NCBI RefSeq assembly: GCF_022802975.1
Contig: NZ_JAFEVZ010000011.1
Location: 109,611-173,610, forward strand
DNA: 64,000 bases
Source of the DNA: Flavobacterium pectinovorum
GTDB taxonomy: Bacteria; Bacteroidota; Bacteroidia; Flavobacteriales; Flavobacteriaceae
Reading direction: 5' to 3'
Under the pieces are notes generated by a model. The model was not told the origin of the DNA. It worked only from the letters and a program-made list of their open reading frames with translations, and did no database searches. Below are positions 8,702-17,827 of this stretch, in pieces (position 1 is the stretch's first letter; every line of letters starts with the position of its first letter). A program made the translations under genes and the position numbers.

Positions 8702-11700
8702 TTAATTTTTCTTTAAAATGATGATGTTATTTTCTTCTAAAACACAATCAAAACCAAAGCTGATAACTGTGTTTTTAAAAAGAGAACAACCAACTAAAAT
8801 TATAGAAGAAGCCGTAGTGATTTTCGAAAAATCGTTAAAGTTTTCATCCGAAATTAATACAACATCATATTGATTTTCAGCTGTTGATTCTAATTGGTCC
8901 GGATACGATACTTTTCTTTTTTTAGCGATGTAATTGGTTTTGGCAACGGCTCTTTTTTCTTCATCAAAAATGTACGAATGAATTTTTCGCTGTGGCTCCT
9001 GCAAAGTCAGTAAAACGTCTAATTGCCCGTAATCATTACCTAAATGTAATATTTTGGCTTTCGCCGAAATGTGTCCGTTTAAGTGATAATAGGTTTTAAG
9101 GTGCGTTTTTAGATTTTGTTTTACACTTTTTATGATTTCAATTTCCTTATAATCGTAACTATGAATCAGCATTTTTTTGAAATAATCCGGACCTTCGATT
9201 TCCTGACGGATTTTGCTGAATTCAGTTTTGAAGAAGCTGCTGATTTGTTTGGTTCTTTCGGCATAATTTTTTCCAAAAGAATCATTTTCAGGAGTTATTC
9301 TTTCTAAAACAGAAACCGTAATACTGCCATCGTAAATTATAAAATCGCCTTTTGGCAAGACTTCCGAAACACCATGAATTAGAATTGGAAGAATGTCTAA
9401 ATTCAATTCTTCCGCAAGATAGAAAGCACCTTTGTGAAAACGCTTAATCTGATTGCTTTCAGAACGCGTTCCTTCAGGAAAAATGATTATCGAATACCCT
9501 TCTTTTGCTTTTTGGCGCAAATGCTCAACGCCGTTTTCAAGTCCTTTTGAAACAGGATAAAAACCAGCTTTTTTAACAATTGGGCCAAAAAACAGGGAGT
9601 TGTACACCCAATCATTTACTAAATAAATAACTTTTGGATTTAGCATTCCTATTGTCAGAGTGTCTAAAAATGATGCATGATTGGCTATAATTATGGCAGG
9701 TTTTTCGAAATTTTCATTAAAGTTATTGATTACTTTTTTCTCAACAAACGGATTGGAATACAAAACTGATTTCATAAATTTTGAAATCACAAAACGGAAT
9801 CCGCTCATTTTGGATTTTTCCTTTATTGGAAGAATCGGCATAATAAGCAAACAATATAGCGACATTAAAACACCGCCAAGTCCGTAGTAGAAAAAGGAAA
9901 ATGTACCGTTTATAAAACTGCGTAATCCAAAAGGTGCATTTCCGTTTTTTGAACGGTTTGATATAAACAGTTTGAAAAGAATCGGGTAGAAGATGAAGGT
10001 GATAATCAATGCGGCAAAAACACCTATTAAAGAAACCGAAGAAATAGAAGTCAGCGCAGGATGCTTCGCAAAGATCATGGCGCCGATTCCTAAAATTGTC
10101 GTGATTACAGCTAAAATTATGGATGTTCTGTAAATCGCAATTTCATTTTTTCCGGTAGTATATTCTTTTTGAAGTGCGCTTGTCATGAAAATACTGAAAT
10201 CAACTCCATGACCAAAAATCAACGTGCAGACAATCATGCTGAAAATATTCATCTGAATGCCAAAAATGCCCATAATCCCTGCTGTAACAATTCCGGTTAA
10301 AGCAATCGGAATACAGCTGACAATTACCAATTCGATTCTTCTGAAAAAGAAAAACAGAATTAAAATAACGGCTACAAAGGAGTAATTGACAAGTGAATTA
10401 AAATCGGTTTTCAAAGTGCTGAAAAAGGTTTCATTCATTTGCTGACGGTCGATTGCAATCAGATTTTCTTTGGCGGAAGCCGATTTCACAAAAGTATCCC
10501 GCTGTTCCGGTGAAACTTTTACCAAAGTTGAAATCGTGTAAAAATCATTTTTTTCGGTTACAAATTCTTTCAGCTGCAACGCCTGAATTTTTAAATAATC
10601 ATTAGCAGAAATGGGTTTGAAATCAAAATTTAAATGATCGAAAAAAAGATTGTATGTGGTTGGCTTAAACCCAAGTTTGGAACCTTCGGCAATTAATTGT
10701 GATTGTAAAAGCTGTTTTTTATCGGCATTCCAAAACGAATTCCATTTTTTAATTTTTTGAAGCTGCTTCTTCTGCGAAAGCATAATTCCGCCCACAGAAC
10801 TGAAATTCAATATTTTATTTTGTTGTTTTGCTGCAGATAAATCGGCAAAAAGCTGACTGTTGTGCTGCAAAACTTCTTCCATACTTTTTCCGTAGGAAGC
10901 CACATAAATGGTTTTTGAAGTCAGGCTCGTGCTTTCTTCCAGTTGTTTTTCGGCAGCTTTGATTTCCTTCGGAACAAAATTTAACTGCGACAAATCGTTA
11001 TTGAAACCAACATCATTATAGGTAAAAAAGCAGACAATGGTAATCAAAACACAAAATCCGATTAAGAATTTATTGTTGTGAAAGGAGAAATGGGCCAGTT
11101 TATCGATCACATTTTTCTTATGCTCAAAATTATTTTCTTTTGGTTTGTATAAATGAGGGACAATCAAAAGTGAGAAAAATGCGGATGCCATAACAATTAC
11201 GGCAGCGAAAATTCCGAGGTCATTCAGTGCATCAGATTTTACAAAAAGCAGACATAAAAAAGCAACGGCTGTAGTCGAACTGCTCATAATCACCGGCATC
11301 GTAATGTCTTTATACAGTGTTTTGATATCGCTGTTATGTTTGTAATGTGTGAGAATGTGCAGTGAATAATCAATTGTGATTCCTAATAAAATAGATCCGA
11401 TTCCGAGTGAAATGGCTGAAATCTGTTCTTTTACGAAATATAAAAAGGCAACGGCAAATAACCCGCCAAATACTGTCGGGATAAAAATAATCAGCGGGAT
11501 TAATATTTTTCGGTAGAATAAAATTAAAATCAGCATTAACGTAATCATCGCAATTGTTGTCGTTAGGACAATATCGCTTTTGATTTGTGTGGCATTGGCA
11601 ACGGCAATCAACGCCGATCCAAAATAACTGACAGAAGTTTTTCCTTTAAACTGCTGATTTAAATTTTCCTGAATCGATTTTAGTTTTTCGACAAAAAGAG

Positions 11701-12376
11701 TGTTTTTTTCGGTTTCGCTCGATGAAATATCTGAGGTAATAAAAAGCAGTAATTTTTTTTTGTCTTTGGTCATCACAAAACCATTGTCCAGCGTAAAATC
11801 ATCACCAATATTTAATTGCTGTAATTTTTTTAAAGCGATAAACGAAATCCCAAGCGGATCCTGAAGTATAAAATCTTTTGTTACAAATCCCGAAGGCGAA
11901 ATAATGGATTTATAATTTCCCTGAACAGTTGCTGCAATACTGTCTTTCTGCAGTTTGTTCTGAATCGTTTTATAATCTTTGTCTTCTAGAAAAAGCGGCA
12001 GATTATTGTAAACAAAATCAATTGTTTCCTGAATATTTTCTTCGTCAATTTTCCCCTGAATTCCGGTAATGTAGGGTTTACAGGATTGAGAAACACTGTC
12101 TGAAAAAGCAGTTGCCATTTCTTTTAAATCTTCTTCAGAACCATCTTTTTCGAGTTTGAAAATAACAGTAGTCTTATCTGCGAAATTTAATTGTTTTAAG
12201 ACTTTTGCCGTAACATCAGCTTTGTCGTTGGTAGGAATTAATTTGGTTATGTCTTCTTCAAATTTGATTTGAGAAGCAAAAAACCCGAAAATAAAAAGCA
12301 TCAGTACTGCCAAAAAAACCGAAAGTGATTTTCTTCGGTTTACAAATAAATGAATGGCATATAAGTATTGATGCAT
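8702..12376 (-). CDS. MMPL/RND transporter fused to lysophospholipid-type acyltransferase and SAM methyltransferase-like domain
   Basis: Single 1224-residue frame with three parts. Residues 1 to about 810 are an MMPL/RND-type exporter: two large periplasmic loops and about twelve membrane segments in two repeats. From about 850 to 1090 is a PlsC-type acyltransferase with the HX4D motif NHASFLD (His900 to Asp905) and FPEGTRS near 962. The last 120 residues resemble a class I methyltransferase fold (AKILHLGNDYG as a glycine-poor motif I and DVVLISDENF), so methylation activity is uncertain. The same three-part architecture is known from flexirubin loci of other Bacteroidota. It probably handles lipid-like pigment intermediates at the inner membrane. 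Confidence 0.88.
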   Translation of the reverse strand: MHQYLYAIHLFVNRRKSLSVFLAVLMLFIFGFFASQIKFEEDITKLIPTNDKADVTAKVLKQLNFADKTTVIFKLEKDGSEEDLKEMATAFSDSVSQSCKPYITGIQGKIDEENIQETIDFVYNNLPLFLEDKDYKTIQNKLQKDSIAATVQGNYKSIISPSGFVTKDFILQDPLGISFIALKKLQQLNIGDDFTLDNGFVMTKDKKKLLLFITSDISSSETEKNTLFVEKLKSIQENLNQQFKGKTSVSYFGSALIAVANATQIKSDIVLTTTIAMITLMLILILFYRKILIPLIIFIPTVFGGLFAVAFLYFVKEQISAISLGIGSILLGITIDYSLHILTHYKHNSDIKTLYKDITMPVIMSSSTTAVAFLCLLFVKSDALNDLGIFAAVIVMASAFFSLLIVPHLYKPKENNFEHKKNVIDKLAHFSFHNNKFLIGFCVLITIVCFFTYNDVGFNNDLSQLNFVPKEIKAAEKQLEESTSLTSKTIYVASYGKSMEEVLQHNSQLFADLSAAKQQNKILNFSSVGGIMLSQKKQLQKIKKWNSFWNADKKQLLQSQLIAEGSKLGFKPTTYNLFFDHLNFDFKPISANDYLKIQALQLKEFVTEKNDFYTISTLVKVSPEQRDTFVKSASAKENLIAIDRQQMNETFFSTLKTDFNSLVNYSFVAVILILFFFFRRIELVIVSCIPIALTGIVTAGIMGIFGIQMNIFSMIVCTLIFGHGVDFSIFMTSALQKEYTTGKNEIAIYRTSIILAVITTILGIGAMIFAKHPALTSISSVSLIGVFAALIITFIFYPILFKLFISNRSKNGNAPFGLRSFINGTFSFFYYGLGGVLMSLYCLLIMPILPIKEKSKMSGFRFVISKFMKSVLYSNPFVEKKVINNFNENFEKPAIIIANHASFLDTLTIGMLNPKVIYLVNDWVYNSLFFGPIVKKAGFYPVSKGLENGVEHLRQKAKEGYSIIIFPEGTRSESNQIKRFHKGAFYLAEELNLDILPILIHGVSEVLPKGDFIIYDGSITVSVLERITPENDSFGKNYAERTKQISSFFKTEFSKIRQEIEGPDYFKKMLIHSYDYKEIEIIKSVKQNLKTHLKTYYHLNGHISAKAKILHLGNDYGQLDVLLTLQEPQRKIHSYIFDEEKRAVAKTNYIAKKRKVSYPDQLESTAENQYDVVLISDENFNDFSKITTASSIILVGCSLFKNTVISFGFDCVLEENNIIILKKN

Positions 12377-12395
12377 TGTTTTTTTATTTTTTTTA

Positions 12396-12497
12396 CCACA
12401 GATTTAAAGGATTAAAATAATTTCTTACCTGTGTCTGTTTGCCACGAATTACACTAATTTTTGCGAATTAATTTGTGTTAATTCTTTAAATCTGTGG
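12396..12497. repeat. long intergenic inverted repeat
   Basis: Outer arms CCACAGATTTAAAGGATT (12396-12413) and its near complement (12480-12497) enclose smaller complementary words (ACACTAATT, AATTTGTGT). It fills the gap between the GT2/DUF2062 gene and the MMPL fusion gene. Similar palindromes recur at 18922, 20317, 34312 and 62832. Confidence 0.75.
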
Positions 12498-12506
12498 CAA
12501 AACTTT

Positions 12507-13691
12507 TTAAATATTTGTTTTGTTTTTGGAACTAAAAGCAGTCAAAAGTAAATAACTCACAAAACCAACTGTTAGCGCAGAAACGGATGCTAAAATAAGA
12601 CTTCCTACGATATATTGTGCAGCATTTTTTTGAATATCGTCGAGTGTAACTGAACTATCCAAAATTAAAGGTACGTCGCCGGAAACAAAAATGCTTCCTA
12701 CCTGAAGTGAAGCATAAATAATAAAAGGAATGAAAGGGGGAAAACTCACATTTGAAGTCAGATAAGCAATGACTTTGTTGAGTCTGAATAAGGCTGCGAA
12801 AGTAAAAAGCAAAATGGTCTGAAAACCCCAAAAAGGAGAAAGCCCGATAAAAATACCAAGCGCAATTGCAGCAGCTTTTTTAAAATTAGAATCCTTGCTT
12901 TCTAAAATATCTTCAAGAAAGAATTTCTTTATACCTTTTTTTTTTGCTCTTCTGAAAAAATCTCTCGGTTTAATGTAAAGCAAAGCATTAGTTACCAAAA
13001 CGGTATTTAAAATACTGATTCGGGTAAAATCACGAAACGGACGAAAATGCGAAACACGCTCTGCAGGATCGTACAAAACCTGAATCGGAATATTTTTTAC
13101 CACAATTCCTTTCCACGCAGCGCGGACAATAACTTCAATTTCAAACTCAAATTTATTGGTGTAAAATTGTTTCGGAAGCAACTGCAACGGATATAATCTG
13201 AAACCGGATTGTGTATCTTCAAGTTTGATTCCGGTTTCGAACTTAAACCAGAAATTCGAAAATTTATTTCCAAAACTGCTTTTTTTCGGCACATTTTCCT
13301 GTGTCATATTTCGGCTTCCAATCAGCAGTGAATTGGGTTCTTCCTGAATGGCGGAAATGAAACCCGGAATGTCAGATGCGAAATGCTGTCCGTCAGAATC
13401 GATTGTGATGGCATATTCGAATTTCATTTCGATTGCTTTTCGAAATCCGTTTCTGAGGGCTCGTCCTTTTCCTAAATTTTTAGGATGATGAATCTGTGTA
13501 AGCTGCGGATATTGTTTTAAAATGTCGAAAGTTTCATCAGTCGAACCATCATTAACGACAATAATATTTGGAGTGAAATCTAAAACAGAATCCAGTACTT
13601 TTTTTAGCGTTTTCCGGTTATTGTATGTTGGGACAATAACGCAGAAAGAAATAGAATCAGGCAGATCATGCTGCGATAAAATAGGTTTCAT
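12507..13691 (-). CDS. family 2 glycosyltransferase with C-terminal DUF2062 membrane domain
   Basis: The N-terminal 235 residues form a GT-A glycosyltransferase of the dolichol-phosphate mannosyltransferase type: CVIVPTYNN, VVNDGSTDET, NLGKGRALRNG and the nucleotide-sugar/metal-binding DSDGQHF. The C-terminal 130 residues hold hydrophobic segments with the DUF2062 pattern (ALGIFIGLSPFWGFQT, LTSNVSFPPFIPF). The combination is common in aryl-polyene and flexirubin loci, where a membrane GT2 may modify a lipid-like intermediate; its acceptor is unknown. It lies 18 bp downstream of the 161-residue gene, and a long palindrome separates it from the MMPL fusion. Confidence 0.82.
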   Translation of the reverse strand: MKPILSQHDLPDSISFCVIVPTYNNRKTLKKVLDSVLDFTPNIIVVNDGSTDETFDILKQYPQLTQIHHPKNLGKGRALRNGFRKAIEMKFEYAITIDSDGQHFASDIPGFISAIQEEPNSLLIGSRNMTQENVPKKSSFGNKFSNFWFKFETGIKLEDTQSGFRLYPLQLLPKQFYTNKFEFEIEVIVRAAWKGIVVKNIPIQVLYDPAERVSHFRPFRDFTRISILNTVLVTNALLYIKPRDFFRRAKKKGIKKFFLEDILESKDSNFKKAAAIALGIFIGLSPFWGFQTILLFTFAALFRLNKVIAYLTSNVSFPPFIPFIIYASLQVGSIFVSGDVPLILDSSVTLDDIQKNAAQYIVGSLILASVSALTVGFVSYLLLTAFSSKNKTNI

Positions 13692-13709
13692 TTGGAGTTT
13701 TGCTTTCGC

Positions 13710-14195
13710 TTACTTCACAAATTGTCTCTCTTTATCAGAGAAACTTTTAGACTGTAAAATAAAGTTTTTTAGGTATTCTTTTAAGGCAGCGTTTTGCGCG
13801 GCATAATGTTCAGTCAGGAATTTTTTGTCTTCCTTGATATTTTTTTTGTAGCCGGTAATTCCGGGAACATTTTCCTGAATGCTCAATCGGATCAATCGGA
13901 TTTCAATGTTATTTGGTTCGCTTTTTATAGTCGATTCAAGCAATTTTGCTCCTTCTTTGAAACGTTCCATTTTTTCGCCCAGTTTTTTTTCAAACTTCGA
14001 ATCCAATAAAATTGATGCGGCTTTGTAGGCCACAAAAATTTTATCATCATTTGCAGAAACACCCGCCAGTTTCTCTGAAAATTCTTTGGCATTATTTTCA
14101 GATTTTGTAACATCAGCATACATTTTTCTAATAGCAGCCAAATCCGGATTGCCTGCAAAATTGATCCATAAAAGTAATGTTAACAGCAGTTTCAT
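13710..14195 (-). CDS. exported hypothetical protein of the pigment cluster
   Basis: 161 residues with a short N-terminal signal peptide (MKLLLTLLLWINFAG), then an almost entirely helical, charged domain. I do not recognise a named family. The pattern of ENNAKEFSEKL, KAASILLDSKF and LLESTIKSEPNNIEIRL is reminiscent of TPR-like helical hairpins. Its start lies 2 bp after the dehydratase gene stop, so it belongs to the operon. A periplasmic helper role for pigment assembly is a guess. Confidence 0.6.
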   Translation of the reverse strand: MKLLLTLLLWINFAGNPDLAAIRKMYADVTKSENNAKEFSEKLAGVSANDDKIFVAYKAASILLDSKFEKKLGEKMERFKEGAKLLESTIKSEPNNIEIRLIRLSIQENVPGITGYKKNIKEDKKFLTEHYAAQNAALKEYLKNFILQSKSFSDKERQFVK

Positions 14196-14197
14196 AA

Positions 14198-14569
14198 TTA
14201 TATCTTTTTATACACATTGCTCAGTTTCAAAGCAACGGTGTCATTAAAATAAGTAGTGTTTTTTACTTTAGTCAAATTATCTTCAGTTGTTGCGATATCA
14301 AGTTCCAGACGCAATTCCGGAGTATTTTCAGGGTTTATGAGCGCCATAAACTTTACATTTGAAAGTGTCTGAATCATCAAAGTCTGCTGTGTGATTTTCT
14401 CCGTCAACTCTTTAATAATCTGGATCATGCAAACACCCGGCATAATGGGATTTCCCGGAAAATGACCTTTGAAAACTTCATGTTTTTCATTGATCAAAAT
14501 CGTAATAGTATATTTAGAATCTGATATTTTTTCTTCTGAAAGAATTTTGTAAAAGTCTTTTAAAACCAT
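14198..14569 (-). CDS. FabZ-like 3-hydroxyacyl-ACP dehydratase
   Basis: Compact hot-dog protein of 123 residues with the FabZ signature KGHFPGNPIMPGVCMIQIIKEL. The histidine of GHFPG is present, but the acidic residue that normally follows GV-x-x is a glutamine here (MIQII), so dehydratase activity is not assured and a thioesterase or binding role is possible. In aryl-polyene synthesis such proteins remove water after each ketoreduction to leave conjugated double bonds. Two further hot-dog dehydratases lie at 28166 and 28634, so the cluster has a divided set of these enzymes. Confidence 0.78.
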   Translation of the reverse strand: MVLKDFYKILSEEKISDSKYTITILINEKHEVFKGHFPGNPIMPGVCMIQIIKELTEKITQQTLMIQTLSNVKFMALINPENTPELRLELDIATTEDNLTKVKNTTYFNDTVALKLSNVYKKI

Positions 14570-14581
14570 ATATTTTATAAT

Positions 14582-15208
14582 TTATTTTCCTCCAAAAGAA
14601 TAAGAAAGCCCAAGTTGAAAATTGACATTTGTATTATAATTTCCAAATAAATAATGATCGTTTCGTTCATTATAATAGTAATCACTGTCTAATATATCCA
14701 AAGCTCCTTTTTTAAATCGGGCTTCAAAGGTCAAGCCTGATGGCAGACGATATGCAATACCGGTAATAAAGGCTAAATCATTATATGTTTCTCTTTTGGC
14801 TAGATTATTATTTACCAGAACATCCAAAGCCGGTCCAAATTGTATTTGAATTCCGGGTCCAAATGTAAATTTATTGATAACAGCAAAAGATAAATAGCCT
14901 AATTGTAAATCACGATACTCGACTCTTTCTACATTCGATTCATAATAATTTCTTGCCACATTATCAGATCCTTGCCTGATATAACTTATTTCTGGCTGCA
15001 ATGCGTAACGTTTCGTTAAATTAATTTCTCCAAAACCACCAACATAAAAGTCGGTTTTATAGCTGGCATGCATTTCTGAAATAGTTGAAAATGAAAAACC
15101 ACCTCTTAAACCCGGCTTAAAAGTAACCTGACCCTGTGTTTGTTGCAACACAAAAAAAGTTATAACTACAAGTAATAAACTAGGATACCTCAATTTATTT
15201 AACATCAA
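14582..15208 (-). CDS. outer-membrane beta-barrel protein (porin family)
   Basis: 208 residues with a cleavable signal peptide (to about TQGQ) followed by an eight-stranded-barrel pattern: GLRGGFSFSTI, DFYVGGFGEINLTKRYALQPEISYIRQGSD and a C-terminal LGLSYSFGGK. It is paralogous to the next gene upstream, sharing GLTFEARFK and the RGG start of the mature protein, and its start overlaps that gene's stop by 14 bp. Such PorT-like small barrels are common in Flavobacteria. In this operon they may anchor or shelter the pigment in the outer membrane, which is inference. Confidence 0.78.
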   Translation of the reverse strand: MMLNKLRYPSLLLVVITFFVLQQTQGQVTFKPGLRGGFSFSTISEMHASYKTDFYVGGFGEINLTKRYALQPEISYIRQGSDNVARNYYESNVERVEYRDLQLGYLSFAVINKFTFGPGIQIQFGPALDVLVNNNLAKRETYNDLAFITGIAYRLPSGLTFEARFKKGALDILDSDYYYNERNDHYLFGNYNTNVNFQLGLSYSFGGK

Positions 15209-15800
15209 AAGTATAACTAATACCTAGCTGAAAAACCGTGTTTAAGAAAACATCGTCATAACTATAGTCATCGTTATCAATGCCATCGTATCCGTAAATA
15301 TCAATTAAACCTTGTTTAAATCGTGCTTCAAAAGTTAATCCGTTAGGTAAAGAATATCCAACACCTCCAATAATAGAAAGGTCGGTTCCAACAGGATTAT
15401 AATAATTGTATTCAGGAAAACTGTCATCTGTTTTAATATCCAATGAAGGCCCGCCTAATATATGAAATCCTCCTCCGCCAAAATGAAATTTAGCAACAGC
15501 ACCAATTGATATGTAATTTAAATCGTAATTTGCGGTACGCGATCCGGGTCCGTCAATTTCAAATTCACGAACTTTTGCACCTTGTCTGGTATAGGTAAGT
15601 TCAGGCTGAAGTGTGAAATATTTATTGAATTTTATCGCTACAAAACCTCCGGCATAAAAATCTGATTTAGGGTCACTGTCAAAATTGGTTATGTTTGAAA
15701 CGTTTAAACCGCCTCGAATTCCAGGACTCACTTTTACCTGTGCTTGTGATGTTGCAAGGCCAATAATTAAAACAAATGCAATTAAGGTTACTTTTTTCAT
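15195..15800 (-). CDS. outer-membrane beta-barrel protein (paralogue)
   Basis: 201 residues: signal peptide ending near SQAQ, then a barrel domain with alternating hydrophobic strands (GIRGGLNVSNI, DFYAGGFVAIKFNKYFTLQPELTYTRQGAK, LPNGLTFEARFKQGL) and an aromatic-ended last strand (GISYTFDVK). It looks like a tandem duplicate of the barrel gene that follows it on the minus strand. The role in the pigment cluster is unknown; a structural outer-membrane role is the simplest reading. Confidence 0.78.
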   Translation of the reverse strand: MKKVTLIAFVLIIGLATSQAQVKVSPGIRGGLNVSNITNFDSDPKSDFYAGGFVAIKFNKYFTLQPELTYTRQGAKVREFEIDGPGSRTANYDLNYISIGAVAKFHFGGGGFHILGGPSLDIKTDDSFPEYNYYNPVGTDLSIIGGVGYSLPNGLTFEARFKQGLIDIYGYDGIDNDDYSYDDVFLNTVFQLGISYTFDVK

Positions 15801-15827
15801 GTATATCTGATTTTAGTTAATTGATTT

Positions 15828-16463
15828 TTACTCTGATTTAAAATAATTTAGCTCAATTTTTAATTTGATGTTTTGATGTAAAATGACGACTTTTTTAGCA
15901 AAAATATCGTTTTCTAAAGTAAAAGTAATTGTTAATTTATTTTTTGTTTTAGAAGAACGTAAGATTTTTTCTAATTTTTGATCTTTTTTTGATAAAAAAA
16001 GATAGTTGTCATGTTTACCGTCTGCCGATTTATAAATGTTATATTCTTCGTTTTCGAATTGTTCCTGAATCAAATATTTATTTTTAAGAAGCAGTCGAAA
16101 ATCTTCTTTCAGAGTATTGATCAGGATTTTTCGATCGAGTTCTGAAACTATTGAATTGACTTTAAAACTGGTTTCAGAAATTTCAAAATCCATTAATTTA
16201 TTGCCGAATTCCGTAGTAAAAACAACTCGGTGTATAGTATCATTTATTTTTTTTGCGATGAAAATTCCCGACAATTCATTTCCGTAAACGCTTATGTTGG
16301 TTTTATACACATAATCGGTTTTTGAATCAGAAAAGTAAGGTACTTCAATCGAGGTTTTGTCTAATTTTTTGGGCGTATAATTTTTAGTGACCGAGCCACA
16401 GGAAATTAAAACAATTGCGAGCAAGCAATTAATTAGAAAAAACTGAATCGTCGATTTTTGCAT
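15828..16463 (-). CDS. lipoprotein of unknown function, paired with LolA
   Basis: 211 residues with a lipoprotein signal ending in LISC (Cys22). The mature part is rich in beta strands with positively charged stretches (KKINDTIHRVVFTTEFG, TFTLENDIFAKKVV). No named family recognised, although aryl-polyene clusters often encode a DUF3261-like or LolB-like lipoprotein beside LolA. Its start overlaps the end of the LolA-like gene by 35 bp, which argues for linked translation and a shared task, perhaps receiving the cargo that LolA brings. Confidence 0.62.
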   Translation of the reverse strand: MQKSTIQFFLINCLLAIVLISCGSVTKNYTPKKLDKTSIEVPYFSDSKTDYVYKTNISVYGNELSGIFIAKKINDTIHRVVFTTEFGNKLMDFEISETSFKVNSIVSELDRKILINTLKEDFRLLLKNKYLIQEQFENEEYNIYKSADGKHDNYLFLSKKDQKLEKILRSSKTKNKLTITFTLENDIFAKKVVILHQNIKLKIELNYFKSE

Positions 16464-17061
16464 TGATCACTTTATTTTTAAGTACAATTCGGGTATAATC
16501 TTCAGATGATTCTAATAATTTTACCTGAACAACAGTTGCTTCTTCCTTATCGAAAGTCAGTTCGATTTGTTTGATATATTTTTTCAGCGTGGCATCTTTC
16601 GGGATAAACTTCGCGAGATTTTGACCTTTTAATTTAAAATAGGAAATTGTGAATGCTGCGTCATCAAACATATTTCCGCTTACGCTTCCAATAATTAATT
16701 TATTGATTCTTGCAAAGATTTTACTGTTTCCAATATCAACGGCACTTTTCTTTCCTTCGTCATTAATCAGGATTTTTCCGTTTTTGAAGACTATAGTGTA
16801 ATTGTATGGTTTTTTATATTGCCAGGACAATAGTGCAGGTTCTTTAAAAAACATTTTTCCTGAAGTTTCAATGTCTTTCGATAAAAAATCCAAATGTTTG
16901 TACTGAACAAAATCTGTACTTAAAGTTTTGATTTTTTTGGCGACAACATTTACTTCTTCTTTAAATTGTGCGATTTCAGCAGCAGTCATTTTTTGTTCCT
17001 GGGCCGATAAACTGAAACCGCTGAGAATTAGAAATAAGAATAAATATATTTTAGTTTGCAT
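16429..17061 (-). CDS. LolA-like periplasmic carrier protein
   Basis: 210 residues with a signal peptide ending near LSAQ. The mature part follows the LolA plan of an open beta-barrel: LSTDFVQYKHLDFLSKDIETSGKMFFKEPALLSWQY is characteristic, in the family style of short strands each naming a peptide; later come INDEGKKSAVDIGN and the TLKKYIKQIELTF stretch. LolA-type carriers move lipoproteins or other amphipathic molecules across the periplasm. Within this cluster it probably ferries a pigment precursor to the outer membrane, as proposed for aryl-polyene systems. The start overlaps the deacetylase gene by 11 bp. Confidence 0.8.
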   Translation of the reverse strand: MQTKIYLFLFLILSGFSLSAQEQKMTAAEIAQFKEEVNVVAKKIKTLSTDFVQYKHLDFLSKDIETSGKMFFKEPALLSWQYKKPYNYTIVFKNGKILINDEGKKSAVDIGNSKIFARINKLIIGSVSGNMFDDAAFTISYFKLKGQNLAKFIPKDATLKKYIKQIELTFDKEEATVVQVKLLESSEDYTRIVLKNKVINAKIDDSVFSN

Positions 17062-17827
17062 AAGCTTTAAGATTCAAAAGTTCTTCAATCGAAACCACTT
17101 CATAATTATTTTGCTGTAAAAATTGCAAAAACTGTTCCAATACCAAAACAGAGTGCGGAGCAGTATCGTGCAAAAGTACAATTCCGCCGGGAGAAACCCG
17201 CTTTTTAATTCGGTTCAAAATCAATTCCACATTTTTTGTTCCTCCGTCAAGCGAACGAATATTCCACCCGATAACTTTATGTTTTGTAAATTTTAAAGCT
17301 CTTCCTATAGATGGTGTTGTAACTCCATAAGGCGGACGGAAAAAGTTGATTTTTTTTGAAGTGAATTTCTCCAGCAATTTATCTGTTTTTTGGATTTCTT
17401 CTGTTATTGTTGCAGCATTATAAAAATCAAAAAAGGTAGAATGTGAATAGGAATGATTTCCAACCAAATGACCTTCTTCAATAATTTGCTGAATGATTTC
17501 AGGATGCTTTTCAATGTTTTTTCCGATGCAGAAAAAAGTTGCTTTGGCATTGTATTTTTTCAGAAGAGCTAAAACTTCCAAAGTATAAATGCCCGGACCA
17601 TCATCAAATGTCAGCGCAATTTTTTTCTCTGTTTCCGATGGATTATTGCAGAACGCTTTTACGTGATAATTAGAAGAAATTCGTGCAGAACCAAAAGCAT
17701 TTATTCCGATCCAAATTAAAATTATGGCAGCAAACCAAAGAAAATGAATTGCGACATAAAGATTCAGAAGAAGCAATACAAGTAATAAAAAGATAAAAAA
17801 CAGCGATATGTTTTTATGCGTTATCAT
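17051..17827 (-). CDS. polysaccharide deacetylase family protein (NodB domain)
   Basis: 258 residues with an N-terminal membrane region of two hydrophobic segments (residues about 8-45), then a NodB homology domain with all the usual motifs: TFDDGPG, HSYSHS, FFRPPYG and LLHD near the end. Zinc-binding Asp/His/His residues are thus present. Family members remove N-acetyl groups from sugars, but here, between a ketosynthase and LolA, the substrate is not obvious. It overlaps both neighbours (4 bp and 11 bp), so it is a true operon member and not an unrelated insertion. Confidence 0.82.
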   Translation of the reverse strand: MITHKNISLFFIFLLLVLLLLNLYVAIHFLWFAAIILIWIGINAFGSARISSNYHVKAFCNNPSETEKKIALTFDDGPGIYTLEVLALLKKYNAKATFFCIGKNIEKHPEIIQQIIEEGHLVGNHSYSHSTFFDFYNAATITEEIQKTDKLLEKFTSKKINFFRPPYGVTTPSIGRALKFTKHKVIGWNIRSLDGGTKNVELILNRIKKRVSPGGIVLLHDTAPHSVLVLEQFLQFLQQNNYEVVSIEELLNLKAYAN

